Origin: Rhizobium freirei PRF 81
Lineage (GTDB): Bacteria; Pseudomonadota; Alphaproteobacteria; Rhizobiales; Rhizobiaceae
NCBI RefSeq assembly: GCF_000359745.1
Contig: NZ_AQHN01000072.1
Span: 221,368-285,367 of the forward strand
Reading direction: 5' to 3'
DNA length: 64,000 bases
The notes beneath the pieces are model-generated. The model worked only from the letters and a program-made list of their open reading frames with translations. It had not been told where the DNA came from and made no database searches. Made by a program: the position numbers and the translations under genes. Numbering within the stretch: position 1 is the stretch's first letter; every line of letters starts with the position of its first letter. Below, piece after piece: positions 17,413-25,861 of this stretch.

Positions 17413-17892
17413 ATGGCCCCCAAAGGCAGCCAGCGCGTAGTGAATAAGATCGTGGCGGAGAACCGCAAGGCCCGCTTCAACTACGAGATCATCGATACCT
17501 ATGAGGCTGGCCTCGTGCTGAAGGGCACCGAGGTCAAATCTCTGCGCGAGGGCAAGGCCAACATCGCCGAATCCTACGCCTCCGACGAGGACGGCGAGAT
17601 CTGGCTCATCAATTCCTATTTGCCTGAATATCTGCAGGCGAACCGCTTCAATCACGAGCCGCGCCGCCGCCGCAAATTGCTGCTTTCCGGTCGAGAAATC
17701 GGCCGGTTGCGCTCTGCCGTCAATCGCGAGGGCATGACGCTGGTGCCGTTGAAGATCTATTTCAACGACAGCGGCCGCGCGAAGCTGGAACTGGCTCTCG
17801 CCAAGGGTAAAAAGCTGCACGACAAGCGCGAATCCGAGAAGGAACGCGACTGGAACCGGCAGAAGAGCCGCCTGCTGAAGGACAATGGCTGA
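17413..17892 (+). CDS. smpB: SsrA-binding protein SmpB
   Basis: A 159-residue partner of tmRNA in rescue of stalled ribosomes. It shows the family's RFNYEIIDTYEAGLVLKGTEVKSLREGKANI start, the NSYLPEY turn, HEPRRRRKLLL, and a basic C-terminal tail (KRESEKERDWNRQKSRLLKDNG) that enters the decoding channel. No tmRNA gene is seen in this window. The dapA-smpB order is common in rhizobia. Confidence 0.96.
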   Translation: MAPKGSQRVVNKIVAENRKARFNYEIIDTYEAGLVLKGTEVKSLREGKANIAESYASDEDGEIWLINSYLPEYLQANRFNHEPRRRRKLLLSGREIGRLRSAVNREGMTLVPLKIYFNDSGRAKLELALAKGKKLHDKRESEKERDWNRQKSRLLKDNG

Positions 17893-17933
17893 CCGAGAAC
17901 GCTCCGCCGGTTGGCGTTTAGCCGAGACCGGCC

Positions 17934-17955
17934 GGGGTAGGGGTAGGGGTAGGGG
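17934..17955 (+). repeat. (GGGGTA)x3-GGGG tract, G-quadruplex motif
   Basis: Three tandem GGGGTA units followed by GGGG give four runs of four guanines separated by TA, a textbook intramolecular G-quadruplex pattern on the plus strand. It lies 42 bases after the smpB stop and 66 bases before the end of the convergent NYN gene. It is the only such tandem tract I found in the window. Confidence 0.9.
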
Positions 17956-18020
17956 CGAGGTTAAGGATCAGTGGTAATAGCGCAGGAGTTCAAAAGCCGG
18001 AGGTCAGGAATTTCCCGACC

Positions 18021-18605
18021 TTATTGTTCGGCATCCGCTTCTGCGTGATTGGCCTCCGTGGCACGGTGCGGGCGTTCGGAGGGTTCGCGTCCGATTTCCG
18101 CTTTCAGCGACACGAGATCGATGAAGTGATCGGCCTGGCGGCGCAGATCATCCGCGATCATGGGCGGCTGGGTCGCCATGGTCGAAATGACCGACACCTT
18201 GCGGCCGCGACGCTGCAGAGCCTCTACCAGCGTCGTAAAATCGCCGTCGCCGGAGAAGATAACCAGATGATCGACGGTCTCGGATTGTTCCATGGCGTCG
18301 ATCGCCAGTTCGATGTCCATGTTGCCCTTGATCTTGCGGCGTCCCATGGAGTCGGTGAATTCTTTCGCCGGCTTGGTAACGACCTTGTAGCCGTTGTAAT
18401 CGAGCCAATCGATCAACGGACGGATCGAGGAATATTCCTGATCCTCGATAAGGGCGGTGTAGTAATAGGCGCGCAGCAGATATCCACGTTTCTGGAACGC
18501 CTTCAGGAGCTTGCGGTAGTCGATGTCAAAGCCGAGGCTCTTGGAAGCAGCGTAGAGATTGGCGCCGTCGATAAAAAGTGCGATTTTCTCGCGTGGGTCA
18601 AACAT
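18021..18605 (-). CDS. NYN-domain (LabA/DUF88) protein, putative RNase-type
   Basis: A 194-residue PIN-like NYN-domain protein. The acidic metal-site motifs are visible: IALFIDGANLYAASKSLG near the N-terminus, GNMDIELAIDAM in the middle, and HLVIFSGDGDFTTLVEALQRRG. A short charged tail follows the domain. NYN proteins are predicted or proven ribonucleases; the substrate here is unknown. It diverges from rpoZ across a 310-base AT-rich gap and converges on smpB. Confidence 0.88.
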   Translation of the reverse strand: MFDPREKIALFIDGANLYAASKSLGFDIDYRKLLKAFQKRGYLLRAYYYTALIEDQEYSSIRPLIDWLDYNGYKVVTKPAKEFTDSMGRRKIKGNMDIELAIDAMEQSETVDHLVIFSGDGDFTTLVEALQRRGRKVSVISTMATQPPMIADDLRRQADHFIDLVSLKAEIGREPSERPHRATEANHAEADAEQ

Positions 18606-18915
18606 CGCTTACATATCCACTGTTACAAAACGTAATCTTTTTATTCAAAGGTAAGCTAAAACAAAGCCTTGTACAGCGTCCAAGAATAATTCGAATTACT
18701 TTATGAATTATTCATATAATCGAGATTTAGGGCACGTTACGCGATATTCCAAGCAACCTTAGGTGGAATGCACCGTTTGTCTAGGAGAATTTTAGCACTT
18801 TATGGGATGGTGCGAAGGGGCTCAAACAGGAAAAACTTGAATTTGCCATCGTTTGCTTGTATCGGCGTGCTACTCCGAGACATGATGAAGACATCACGAC
18901 CGCAAAGGACAGGCA
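18606..18915. promoter_or_regulatory. Divergent promoter region of the NYN gene and rpoZ
   Basis: A 310-base gap, markedly AT-rich between 18640 and 18750. It contains a 9-bp inverted repeat, GAATAATTC (18684-18692) and GAATTATTC (18705-18713), spaced by 12 bases, which could be an operator. A possible rpoZ -35 (CTTGAA, 18836-18841) lies 17 bases before GTATCG; this is a weak promoter guess. No coding sequence is seen. Confidence 0.45.
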
Positions 18916-19317
18916 ATGGCCCGTGTCACAGTTGAAGATTGCATTGATAAAGTAGAAAACCGGTTCGAGCTCGTGCTGCTTGCCAGCCACCGCGCTCGCC
19001 TGATTTCGCAGGGCTCCTCGATCACGATCGACCGCGACAACGACAAGAATCCGGTCGTTGCTCTGCGCGAAATCGCCGACGAGACGCTGTCTCCCGATGA
19101 CCTCAAGGAAGACCTGATCCATTCGCTGCAGAAGCATGTCGAAGTGGACGAGCCCGAGCCCGATCCGGCAAGCCTGCTCGCCGCCAGCGGCGCCGCTGCC
19201 TCCGGCGACGAGGAAGAAGATCTTCCGGAAGCCGTTACTTTCGACCAGATGTCGGAAGAAGAGCTTCTGGCTGGCATCGAAGGTCTTGTTCCGCCAGAAA
19301 AAAGCGACGATTACTGA
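18916..19317 (+). CDS. rpoZ: RNA polymerase omega subunit
   Basis: A 133-residue omega subunit. The family core is clear: MARVTVEDCIDKVENRFELVLLASHRARLI, then NDKNPVVALREIADE. The acidic C-terminal extension (about 60 residues, rich in E and D) is typical of rhizobial omega. It helps assemble RNA polymerase and in many bacteria forms part of the ppGpp binding site, which suits its place next to rsh. A hairpin with a T-run separates it from rsh. Confidence 0.96.
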   Translation: MARVTVEDCIDKVENRFELVLLASHRARLISQGSSITIDRDNDKNPVVALREIADETLSPDDLKEDLIHSLQKHVEVDEPEPDPASLLAASGAAASGDEEEDLPEAVTFDQMSEEELLAGIEGLVPPEKSDDY

Positions 19318-19366
19318 TCGTCGATCTTGATGCTCCGGGCAGGAGCGATATGATGATGAGATGCGT

Positions 19367-19396
19367 GCGCCGGTCATAAGACTGGCGCGCTTTTGT
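19367..19396 (+). terminator. Terminator or attenuator between rpoZ and rsh
   Basis: GCGCCGGTC (19367-19375) pairs with GACTGGCGC (19380-19388), with one G-T pair and a 4-base loop, followed by GCTTTTGTTT. It lies 50 bases after the rpoZ stop and 22 bases before the rsh start, so it may reduce read-through into rsh. Confidence 0.65.
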
Positions 19397-19417
19397 TTGT
19401 GCGGGAGTAGTCTTGGA

Positions 19418-21634
19418 ATGATGCGGCAATATGAGCTTGTTGAGCGGGTGCAGAAGTACAAGCCCGATGCCAACGAAGCGCTGCTCAACAAGGCCTACGT
19501 CTATGCGATGCAGAAGCATGGTCAGCAGAAACGCGCCAGCGGCGACCCCTATATTTCCCATCCCCTCGAAGTTGCCGCCATTCTCACCGACATGCGTCTG
19601 GACGAATCGACGATCGCCGTCGCACTCCTCCACGACACCATCGAGGATACGACTGCGACGCGCGCCGAGATCGACGAGTTGTTCGGCGAAGACATTGGTC
19701 GTCTGGTCGAGGGGCTGACCAAGATCAAGAAGCTCGATCTCGTCACCAAGAAGGCGAAGCAGGCGGAAAATCTGCGCAAGCTGCTGCTCGCCATCTCCGA
19801 CGATGTCCGCGTGCTTCTGGTGAAGCTTGCCGACCGTCTGCACAACATGCGCACGCTGGACCATATGTCGCCGGAAAAGCGGGCCCGCATTTCCGAAGAG
19901 ACGATGGAAATCTATGCGCCGCTTGCCGGCCGCATGGGCATGCAGGACATGCGCGAGGAGCTCGAGGAGCTTTCTTTTCGCCACATCAATCCCGAGGCGC
20001 ACGATACCGTCACCAAGCGGCTCGAAGAGCTGTCGCGGCGCAATGAGGGTCTCGTCAAGAAGATCGAGACCGAGCTGCGCGACCTGCTGGTCGCCAACGG
20101 CCTTGCCAACGCCATGGTCAAGGGCCGGCTGAAGAAGCCTTACTCAGTCTTCCGCAAGATGCAGTCGAAGTCGCTCTCCTTCGAGCAGCTTTCGGATATT
20201 TACGGTTTCCGTCTTCTCGTCGACGACATACCGTCCTGCTATCGCGCGCTCGGTATCGTGCACACCCGCTGGCGCGTCGTCCCCGGCCGCTTCAAGGACT
20301 ATATCTCGACGCCGAAGCAGAACGACTACCGCTCGCTGCACACCACGATCGTCGGCCCGTCCAGTCAGCGTATCGAACTGCAGATCCGCACCAAGCGCAT
20401 GCATGAGATCGCCGAATTCGGCATCGCCGCCCACACGCTCTACAAGGATGGCACGAACGGCAATGGCGACGGCGAGGTCCTGTCGCGGGAAAGCAGCGCC
20501 TATTCCTGGCTACGGCACACCATCGAGGCGCTGGCCGAGGGCGACAGCCCGGAAGAATTCCTTGAACATACCAAGCTCGAGCTGTTCCAGGATCAGGTTT
20601 TCTGCTTCACGCCCAAGGGCAAGCTGATCGCTCTGCCGCGCGGCGCCACGCCGATCGATTTTGCCTATGCCGTCCATACGAATATCGGCGACACCACTGT
20701 CGGCGCAAAGATCAACGGCCGCATCATGCCGCTGGTGACGCGACTGACCAATGGCGACGAGGTGGAGATCATCCGCTCCGGCGTTCAGGTGCCGCCGGCT
20801 GCCTGGGAAGAGATCGTCGTGACCGGCAAGGCGCGCGCGGCCATTCGCCGTGCGACCCGGCTTGCCATCCGCAAGCAATATGCCGGCCTTGGCCATCGCA
20901 TTCTCGAGCGCACCTTCGAGCGTGCCGGCAAGGTCTTCTCGCGGGATGCCTTGAAGCCTGCTCTGCATCGCCTCGGTCAGAAGGATGTGGAGGATGCCAT
21001 TGCCGCCGTCGGGCGAGGGGAGATGTCGTCGCTCGATGTTCTGCGCGCGGTTTACCCCGATCATCAGGACGAGCGGGTGACCGTCAAGCCGGCCGGCGAC
21101 GAGGGCTGGTTCAATGTGCACAGCGCCGCCGGCATGATTTTCAAGATCCCCGGCAAGAACAAGGCCGATCTCGCCGACGGGATCGAGACGCCACCGATCC
21201 GTGGCCTCGCAGCAAATGTCGAAGTGCATTTCGCACCGACAGGCGCCGTCCCCGGCGATCGCATCGTCGGCATCATGGAAAAGGGCAAGGGGATCACCAT
21301 ATATCCCATACAGTCGCCGGTCCTGCAGCGGTTCGACGATGAGCCGGAACGGTGGATCGATGTGCGCTGGGATCTGGACGAAGCCAACAAGTCCCGCTTT
21401 GCCGCCCGCGTCCTGATCAACGCGCTGAACGAACCAGGTACTCTGGCCAAGGTCGCGCAGACCGTCGCCGATGTCGACGTCAATATCCGCGTTCTCAATA
21501 CGGTTCGCGTCGCCGCCGATTTCACCGAAATGGCGCTCGATGTCGAAGTCTGGGATCTGCGCCAGCTCAACCAGCTTCTCGTGCAGCTCAAGGAGCTCGA
21601 TTGCATCGCGACGGTGAAGCGCCTTTACGAGTGA
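19418..21634 (+). CDS. rsh: Bifunctional (p)ppGpp synthetase/hydrolase Rsh
   Basis: A 738-residue RelA/SpoT homologue that makes and degrades the stringent-response alarmone (p)ppGpp. Domains in order: HD hydrolase (about residues 25-150; DPYISHPLEVA and HDTIEDT), synthetase (about 230-340; GRFKDYISTPKQNDYRSLHTT and QIRTKRMHEIAEFG), TGS (about 385-445; CFTPKGKLIALPRGATPIDFAYAVHT) and a C-terminal ACT domain (about 665-738; INALNEPGTLAKVAQ). Both catalytic halves keep their motifs. The ATG at 19418 has GGGAGT upstream; an in-frame start at 19361 overlaps the terminator hairpin and is unlikely. Confidence 0.95.
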   Translation: MMRQYELVERVQKYKPDANEALLNKAYVYAMQKHGQQKRASGDPYISHPLEVAAILTDMRLDESTIAVALLHDTIEDTTATRAEIDELFGEDIGRLVEGLTKIKKLDLVTKKAKQAENLRKLLLAISDDVRVLLVKLADRLHNMRTLDHMSPEKRARISEETMEIYAPLAGRMGMQDMREELEELSFRHINPEAHDTVTKRLEELSRRNEGLVKKIETELRDLLVANGLANAMVKGRLKKPYSVFRKMQSKSLSFEQLSDIYGFRLLVDDIPSCYRALGIVHTRWRVVPGRFKDYISTPKQNDYRSLHTTIVGPSSQRIELQIRTKRMHEIAEFGIAAHTLYKDGTNGNGDGEVLSRESSAYSWLRHTIEALAEGDSPEEFLEHTKLELFQDQVFCFTPKGKLIALPRGATPIDFAYAVHTNIGDTTVGAKINGRIMPLVTRLTNGDEVEIIRSGVQVPPAAWEEIVVTGKARAAIRRATRLAIRKQYAGLGHRILERTFERAGKVFSRDALKPALHRLGQKDVEDAIAAVGRGEMSSLDVLRAVYPDHQDERVTVKPAGDEGWFNVHSAAGMIFKIPGKNKADLADGIETPPIRGLAANVEVHFAPTGAVPGDRIVGIMEKGKGITIYPIQSPVLQRFDDEPERWIDVRWDLDEANKSRFAARVLINALNEPGTLAKVAQTVADVDVNIRVLNTVRVAADFTEMALDVEVWDLRQLNQLLVQLKELDCIATVKRLYE

Positions 21635-21826
21635 CACCGCACGGCCTCGCGGCCGATCCGGTGCAGGCTGCATATTTTGTGATCATTTTATGACCGAAAA
21701 CGAGCAGCTTTCCGGAGTGATATGCGTATAGCGCATGGCTGCATCAATTTTAGAGAGGTGGTAATTAACCTTTGTCAAGCCTATCTTCTGGTCATCGAAG
21801 AAATGAAACAGAGATGAGAGAAGACA

Positions 21827-21976
21827 ATGTTTAGCCCGATCAAGAAAATCGCCCGTGCCCTGCGCGTTCCGAGTGTTGAAGAGCGTGAAATGGCATATCT
21901 GAATGGCTCGCACGACCGTTTTGACCTTGAATATCGTCAGCGTCAGGTTGACCGCGGTCTGTTCCGCCAGCGTTAA
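21827..21976 (+). CDS. DUF3563-type small protein (49 residues)
   Basis: A 49-residue protein, MFSPIKKIARALRVPSVEER at the start and ending YRQRQVDRGLFRQR. It is basic, with a central EMAYLNGSHDRFDLE stretch, and fits the DUF3563 family of short rhizobial proteins of unknown role. The ATG has GAGAAGACA upstream. It stands alone 192 bases after rsh, with a hairpin (AGGGCGC/GCGCCCT, 22003-22025) after its stop that may end its transcript. Confidence 0.75.
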   Translation: MFSPIKKIARALRVPSVEEREMAYLNGSHDRFDLEYRQRQVDRGLFRQR

Positions 21977-22002
21977 TCGCTGCCAATACTTATAAGACCA
22001 GG

Positions 22003-22027
22003 AGGGCGCGTCGCTGTTGCGCCCTTG
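22003..22027 (+). terminator. Hairpin after the DUF3563 gene
   Basis: AGGGCGC pairs with GCGCCCT around a 9-base loop, followed only by TT. It lies 26 bases after the stop, a plausible position for a weak terminator. Confidence 0.45.
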
Positions 22028-22196
22028 GAGCATCCCGATACTCCGGGATTGCTTCCCGTAAAATGGGAGAGCGTCCGGCTTTTTGCAGCGCAAGCGGGCG
22101 ACGTTCCCAAAAAGGGCCGCACTTTCGGTTCTTAATCAGTGCGTGATCCGCTGGCCGGTCTTGTCACGACGGCCCCCATTGCACTAGATAAGCCGC

Positions 22197-22787
22197 ATGC
22201 TATTTCGTCGCCGAAAACCACTGACATTCAAGGAAAAACTGCGGGAGCACCTTTGGCCCCGCAAGGGTTTCGTTCGCTCATTCCAATATTTCGGCAAGCG
22301 CCTCGTTCGCCTCGCTGCCTCGCCGCATTCGATTGCGGCCGGATTTGCAGCGGGGATCGTCGTGTCCTGGACGCCGTTCATCGGCGTGCATTTCGTGATG
22401 GCGATCATCATCGCCTATCTGGTCGGTGGCAATGTCATTGCTTCCGCGCTCGGCTGCCTGGCCGCCGGCAACCCCATTACCTATCCCTTCATCTGGGCGT
22501 TCACCTGGGAAATCGGTCATCTGATCCTGGCACGCGACAGCGGCGGCCGTAGTGCTGCCGGCATAGATCTACCGGCGCTGTGGCACAAGGGCGACCTTCT
22601 GCAGATTTGGGACCCGGTTTTGAAGCCGATGCTGATCGGCGGTATTCCGCCGGCGATTGTCTCAGGCATCATCGTCTATGCGCTGACCTATTACGGTGTG
22701 AAGACTTTCAAGACGCGCCGCAAGGAGCGGCTGATGGAGCGCGCGCGCGAGCGCATGGCGCTTGCCGACAACGCGTCGAGCGTCTGA
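22197..22787 (+). CDS. DUF2062 membrane protein
   Basis: A 196-residue inner membrane protein of the DUF2062 family. It has a basic cytoplasmic N-terminus (LFRRRKPLTFKEKLREHLWP), then the family core: SPHSIAAGFAAGIVVSWTPFIGVHF, a hydrophobic segment, and GNPITYPFIWAFTWEIG, with another membrane segment near residues 150-175 and a basic C-terminus. The function of the family is unknown. In rhizobia it often precedes acpS, here by 39 bases, so the two are probably co-transcribed. Confidence 0.85.
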   Translation: MLFRRRKPLTFKEKLREHLWPRKGFVRSFQYFGKRLVRLAASPHSIAAGFAAGIVVSWTPFIGVHFVMAIIIAYLVGGNVIASALGCLAAGNPITYPFIWAFTWEIGHLILARDSGGRSAAGIDLPALWHKGDLLQIWDPVLKPMLIGGIPPAIVSGIIVYALTYYGVKTFKTRRKERLMERARERMALADNASSV

Positions 22788-22826
22788 CGAGCCCGACATC
22801 GTCCGGGCCGCCAGGAGGGCCGCATC

Positions 22827-23231
22827 ATGATCATCGGTATAGGTAGCGATCTTATCGACATCCGCCGCGTCGAAAAGACGATGGAGCGTTTCGGCGCCCG
22901 CTTCACCGAGCGCTGTTTTACCGATATCGAACGCGCCAAGTCGGAGGGGCGCAAGAACAAGGCGGCGTCTTACGCCAAGCGCTTTGCCGCCAAGGAGGCC
23001 TGCTCCAAGGCTTTGGGCACCGGATTGGCGCAGGGCGTCTTCTGGCGCGACATGGGCATCGTCAATCTGCCGAGCGGCAAGCCCACCATGCAATTGACAG
23101 GTGGAGCAGCCGAAAGGCTGGCAGCCATGCTGCCCAAAAATCATCGCGCCGCCATTCATTTGACGATAACGGATGATTTCCCTCTCGCGCAGGCCTTCGT
23201 GATCATCGAGGCGCTGCCGATAGAGGGCTGA
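22827..23231 (+). CDS. acpS: Holo-[acyl-carrier-protein] synthase AcpS
   Basis: A 134-residue phosphopantetheinyl transferase that activates acyl carrier protein using coenzyme A. The family marks are MIIGIGSDLIDIRRVEK, where the aspartate binds Mg, and AKRFAAKEACSKALGTG with the second metal ligand. GGAGGG lies 9 bases before the ATG. It starts the acpS-lepB-rnc-era segment shared by many alphaproteobacteria. Confidence 0.95.
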   Translation: MIIGIGSDLIDIRRVEKTMERFGARFTERCFTDIERAKSEGRKNKAASYAKRFAAKEACSKALGTGLAQGVFWRDMGIVNLPSGKPTMQLTGGAAERLAAMLPKNHRAAIHLTITDDFPLAQAFVIIEALPIEG

Positions 23232-23346
23232 ATCGCTGCTTGATGTTGCTTTTGGCGCCAGCGCCATTGCCGCAGTGATATGAAGCGAGTAGAGAGTGCG
23301 TGAATGCAAGTTGCGCCGGTGGGGTGCGAAAAAGGAACAAGACTGC

Positions 23347-24093
23347 GTGTCCGAGAAAGCCGTAAAACAGCAGAACGCCCTGTGGGAGAACATTAAGGTC
23401 ATCGTGCAGGCGCTCGTCCTGGCCATGATCATCCGCACGGTTCTCTTTCAGCCATTCACTATTCCGTCCGGCTCGATGATGCCGACGCTTCTTGTCGGCG
23501 ACTATATCTTCGTCAACAAGTTTGCTTATGGCTATTCGAAGTATTCGCTGCCGTTCTCGCCGAACCTGTTCAGCGGCCGCATCTTCAGCAGTGAGCCGAA
23601 GCGCGGCGACGTCGTCGTCTTCCGCTTCCCGCCGAATCCCGATGTCGACTACATCAAGCGCGTCATGGGCCTGCCTGGCGATCGCATCCAGGTTAAGAAC
23701 GATATCCTTTACATCAACGGCCAGGCCGTGCCGCGCGAGCCGCATGGCACTTTCTCGTCGGACTACAGCCAGGAGCCGGGCGATCACATCCCGGTCTATA
23801 GCGAGCGGTTGGCGGATACCGGCAAGGTCTATGACACGCTGGATCTTTCGCCGAATTCGCGCGGCGACAACACGCAGGAATATGTCGTTCCGGCCGGGCA
23901 TTATTTCATGATGGGCGACAATCGCGACAATTCCGACGATAGCCGTTTCGACGTCGGTTATGTGCCGGCTGAAAATCTCATCGGTCGCGCCAGCGTCATC
24001 TTCTTCTCGCTCGGTCACGACACGTCGTTCCGGGAAATCTGGAAATGGCCGACCAACATGCGTTGGGATCGCCTCTTCAAGGTTGTCGAATGA
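23347..24093 (+). CDS. lepB: Signal peptidase I LepB
   Basis: A 248-residue inner membrane peptidase that removes signal peptides from exported proteins. One N-terminal membrane segment (VIVQALVLAMIIRTVLF) precedes the catalytic serine in PSGSMMPTLLVGDYIFVNK. The general-base lysine is in YIKRVMGLPGDR, and the box GHYFMMGDNRDNSDDSR is intact. I use GTG 23347, since the homologous proteins begin just here (SEKAVKQQNALWENIK); an upstream in-frame start at 23296 is less likely. It overlaps rnc by four bases. Confidence 0.93.
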   Translation: MSEKAVKQQNALWENIKVIVQALVLAMIIRTVLFQPFTIPSGSMMPTLLVGDYIFVNKFAYGYSKYSLPFSPNLFSGRIFSSEPKRGDVVVFRFPPNPDVDYIKRVMGLPGDRIQVKNDILYINGQAVPREPHGTFSSDYSQEPGDHIPVYSERLADTGKVYDTLDLSPNSRGDNTQEYVVPAGHYFMMGDNRDNSDDSRFDVGYVPAENLIGRASVIFFSLGHDTSFREIWKWPTNMRWDRLFKVVE

Positions 24094-24809
24094 CGAAAGC
24101 GCAGGCCCTCTCGCAAGCGGATCGTGCCAAGCTTGAATCGGCGATAGGCTACGAGTTCGTCGAGAAGGATCGTCTTCATTGGGCGCTGACGCATGCCAGC
24201 GCCCGCACGCACAAGACGGGCAATTACGAGCGGCTGGAATTTCTCGGCGACCGGGTTCTCGGCCTGTGCATCGCCGAACTTCTGTTCCGGACCTTCGGGA
24301 ACGCGACCGAAGGCGAGCTTTCGGTGCGCCTCAACCAGCTGGTCAGCGCTGATACCTGTGCCGAGGTCGCCGACGAGATGCAGCTGCATCTCTATATCCG
24401 CACCGGCGCCGACGTGAAGAAGCTCACCGGCAAGCGCATGCTCAACGTGCGCGCCGACGTCGTCGAAAGCCTGATCGCAGCGCTTTATCTGGATGGTGGC
24501 CTCGAAGTGGCCCGCACCTTCATTCTGCGCTATTGGGAGCGCCGGGCGGTTCGGCCCGACGGCGCAAGGCGCGATGCCAAGACGGAATTGCAGGAATGGG
24601 CGCATGCGAAATTCGGCGTCACCCCGGTCTACAGGGTTGATGATCGCAGCGGACCGGATCATGATCCCCGCTTCACGGTGACCGTGGCAGTGGCGGGAAC
24701 CGCGCCCGAGACAGGAATTGAACGCTCCAAGCGTGCGGCCGAACAGGTGGCGGCGACGCGGATTTTGGAGCGCGAAGGTGTATGGCAGCCTCAGTCGACT
24801 GAGAAGTGA
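24090..24809 (+). CDS. rnc: Ribonuclease III
   Basis: A 239-residue double-strand-specific endoribonuclease that processes rRNA precursors and structured mRNAs. The catalytic signature ERLEFLGDRVLGL and the second acidic site VVESLIAALYLDGGL are present. The double-stranded RNA-binding domain fills the last 70 residues (DAKTELQEWAHAKFG to AEQVAATRIL). The start overlaps the lepB stop as ATGA, so translation is probably coupled. era follows after 22 bases. Confidence 0.95.
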   Translation: MTKAQALSQADRAKLESAIGYEFVEKDRLHWALTHASARTHKTGNYERLEFLGDRVLGLCIAELLFRTFGNATEGELSVRLNQLVSADTCAEVADEMQLHLYIRTGADVKKLTGKRMLNVRADVVESLIAALYLDGGLEVARTFILRYWERRAVRPDGARRDAKTELQEWAHAKFGVTPVYRVDDRSGPDHDPRFTVTVAVAGTAPETGIERSKRAAEQVAATRILEREGVWQPQSTEK

Positions 24810-24831
24810 CTGCCTAGAAACGACGGAAAAG

Positions 24832-25776
24832 ATGACCAATCAGCAAGATACGCCCGCCGACGATGGTGCGGTTGAACAGAGCGGCCCGACCCATTCCGGC
24901 TTCGTGGCTCTCATCGGCCCGACAAATGCCGGGAAGTCGACACTGCTCAACCGGCTCGTCGGCGCCAAGGTTTCGATCGTCAGCCACAAGGTGCAGACGA
25001 CGCGCGCAGTCGTTCGCGGCATCGCCATTCACAACAATGCACAGATCGTATTCATGGATACGCCCGGCATCTTCAAGCCGCGCCGCCGCCTCGACCGCGC
25101 AATGGTGACATCGGCCTGGGGCGGCGCCAAGGATGCCGATCTCATCATGCTGCTGATCGATAGCGAGCGCGGTTTACGCGGCGATGCCGAAGCTATTCTG
25201 GAAGGGCTGAAAGAAGTCCCGCAGCGGAAAATCCTCGTGCTCAACAAGATCGATCGCGTCCGCCGCGAGGACCTGCTGGCGCTTGCTGCTGCCGCCAACG
25301 AGAAGATCGCCTTCGACCAGACTTTCATGATCTCGGCTGAAAACGGCTCCGGTTGCGAGGATGTGATGGACTATCTGGCAAAGACCTTGCCGGAAGGACC
25401 CTGGTACTATCCCGAGGACCAGATTTCCGATCTGCCGATGCGCCAGCTCGCTGCCGAAATCACCCGCGAAAAGCTGTTTCTGCGCCTGCATCAGGAGCTT
25501 CCCTATTCCTCGCATGTCGAGACGGAGAAGTGGGAAGAGCGCAAGGATGGCTCTGTTCGTATCGAACAGGTGATCTATGTCGAGCGCGAGAGCCAGAAGA
25601 AAATTGCGCTGGGCAAAGGTGGCGAAGCGATCAAATCGATCTCGACTGCATCGCGCAAGGAACTCTCCGAGATCCTGGAGCAGCCGGTTCACCTCTTCCT
25701 TTTCGTCAAGGTGCGCGAGAATTGGGGCGACGATCCCGAGCGCTTCCGGGAAATGGGTCTCGACTTCCCGCACTGA
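24832..25776 (+). CDS. era: GTPase Era
   Basis: A 314-residue GTPase needed for 16S rRNA maturation and 30S assembly. G motifs: GPTNAGKST (G1), the T in QTTR (G2), DTPGIF (G3) and LNKIDRV (G4). The C-terminal KH RNA-binding domain contains the GKGGEAIKSI loop. The ATG at 24832 begins an N-terminal tail of about 20 residues (TNQQDTPADDGAVEQSGPTH), longer than in E. coli. In the operon it follows rnc. Confidence 0.95.
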   Translation: MTNQQDTPADDGAVEQSGPTHSGFVALIGPTNAGKSTLLNRLVGAKVSIVSHKVQTTRAVVRGIAIHNNAQIVFMDTPGIFKPRRRLDRAMVTSAWGGAKDADLIMLLIDSERGLRGDAEAILEGLKEVPQRKILVLNKIDRVRREDLLALAAAANEKIAFDQTFMISAENGSGCEDVMDYLAKTLPEGPWYYPEDQISDLPMRQLAAEITREKLFLRLHQELPYSSHVETEKWEERKDGSVRIEQVIYVERESQKKIALGKGGEAIKSISTASRKELSEILEQPVHLFLFVKVRENWGDDPERFREMGLDFPH

Positions 25777-25861
25777 TGGAACTTTGCTCCCCTGAGCGCT
25801 ATATATTGCAACAGTTTATCGGGCGCCTTGCCTGAGCTGACGCAACTTGGGGGAACGCTTC

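Noticed and set aside
17934..17955. GGGGTA tandem repeat as a CRISPR array or telomere
   Set aside because: Units are six bases with no spacers, only three and a bit copies, and the site is between ordinary genes on what appears to be a large replicon.
21634..21664. GC-rich imperfect hairpin after rsh as a terminator
   Set aside because: The stem is broken by bulges and lacks a T-run close behind it.
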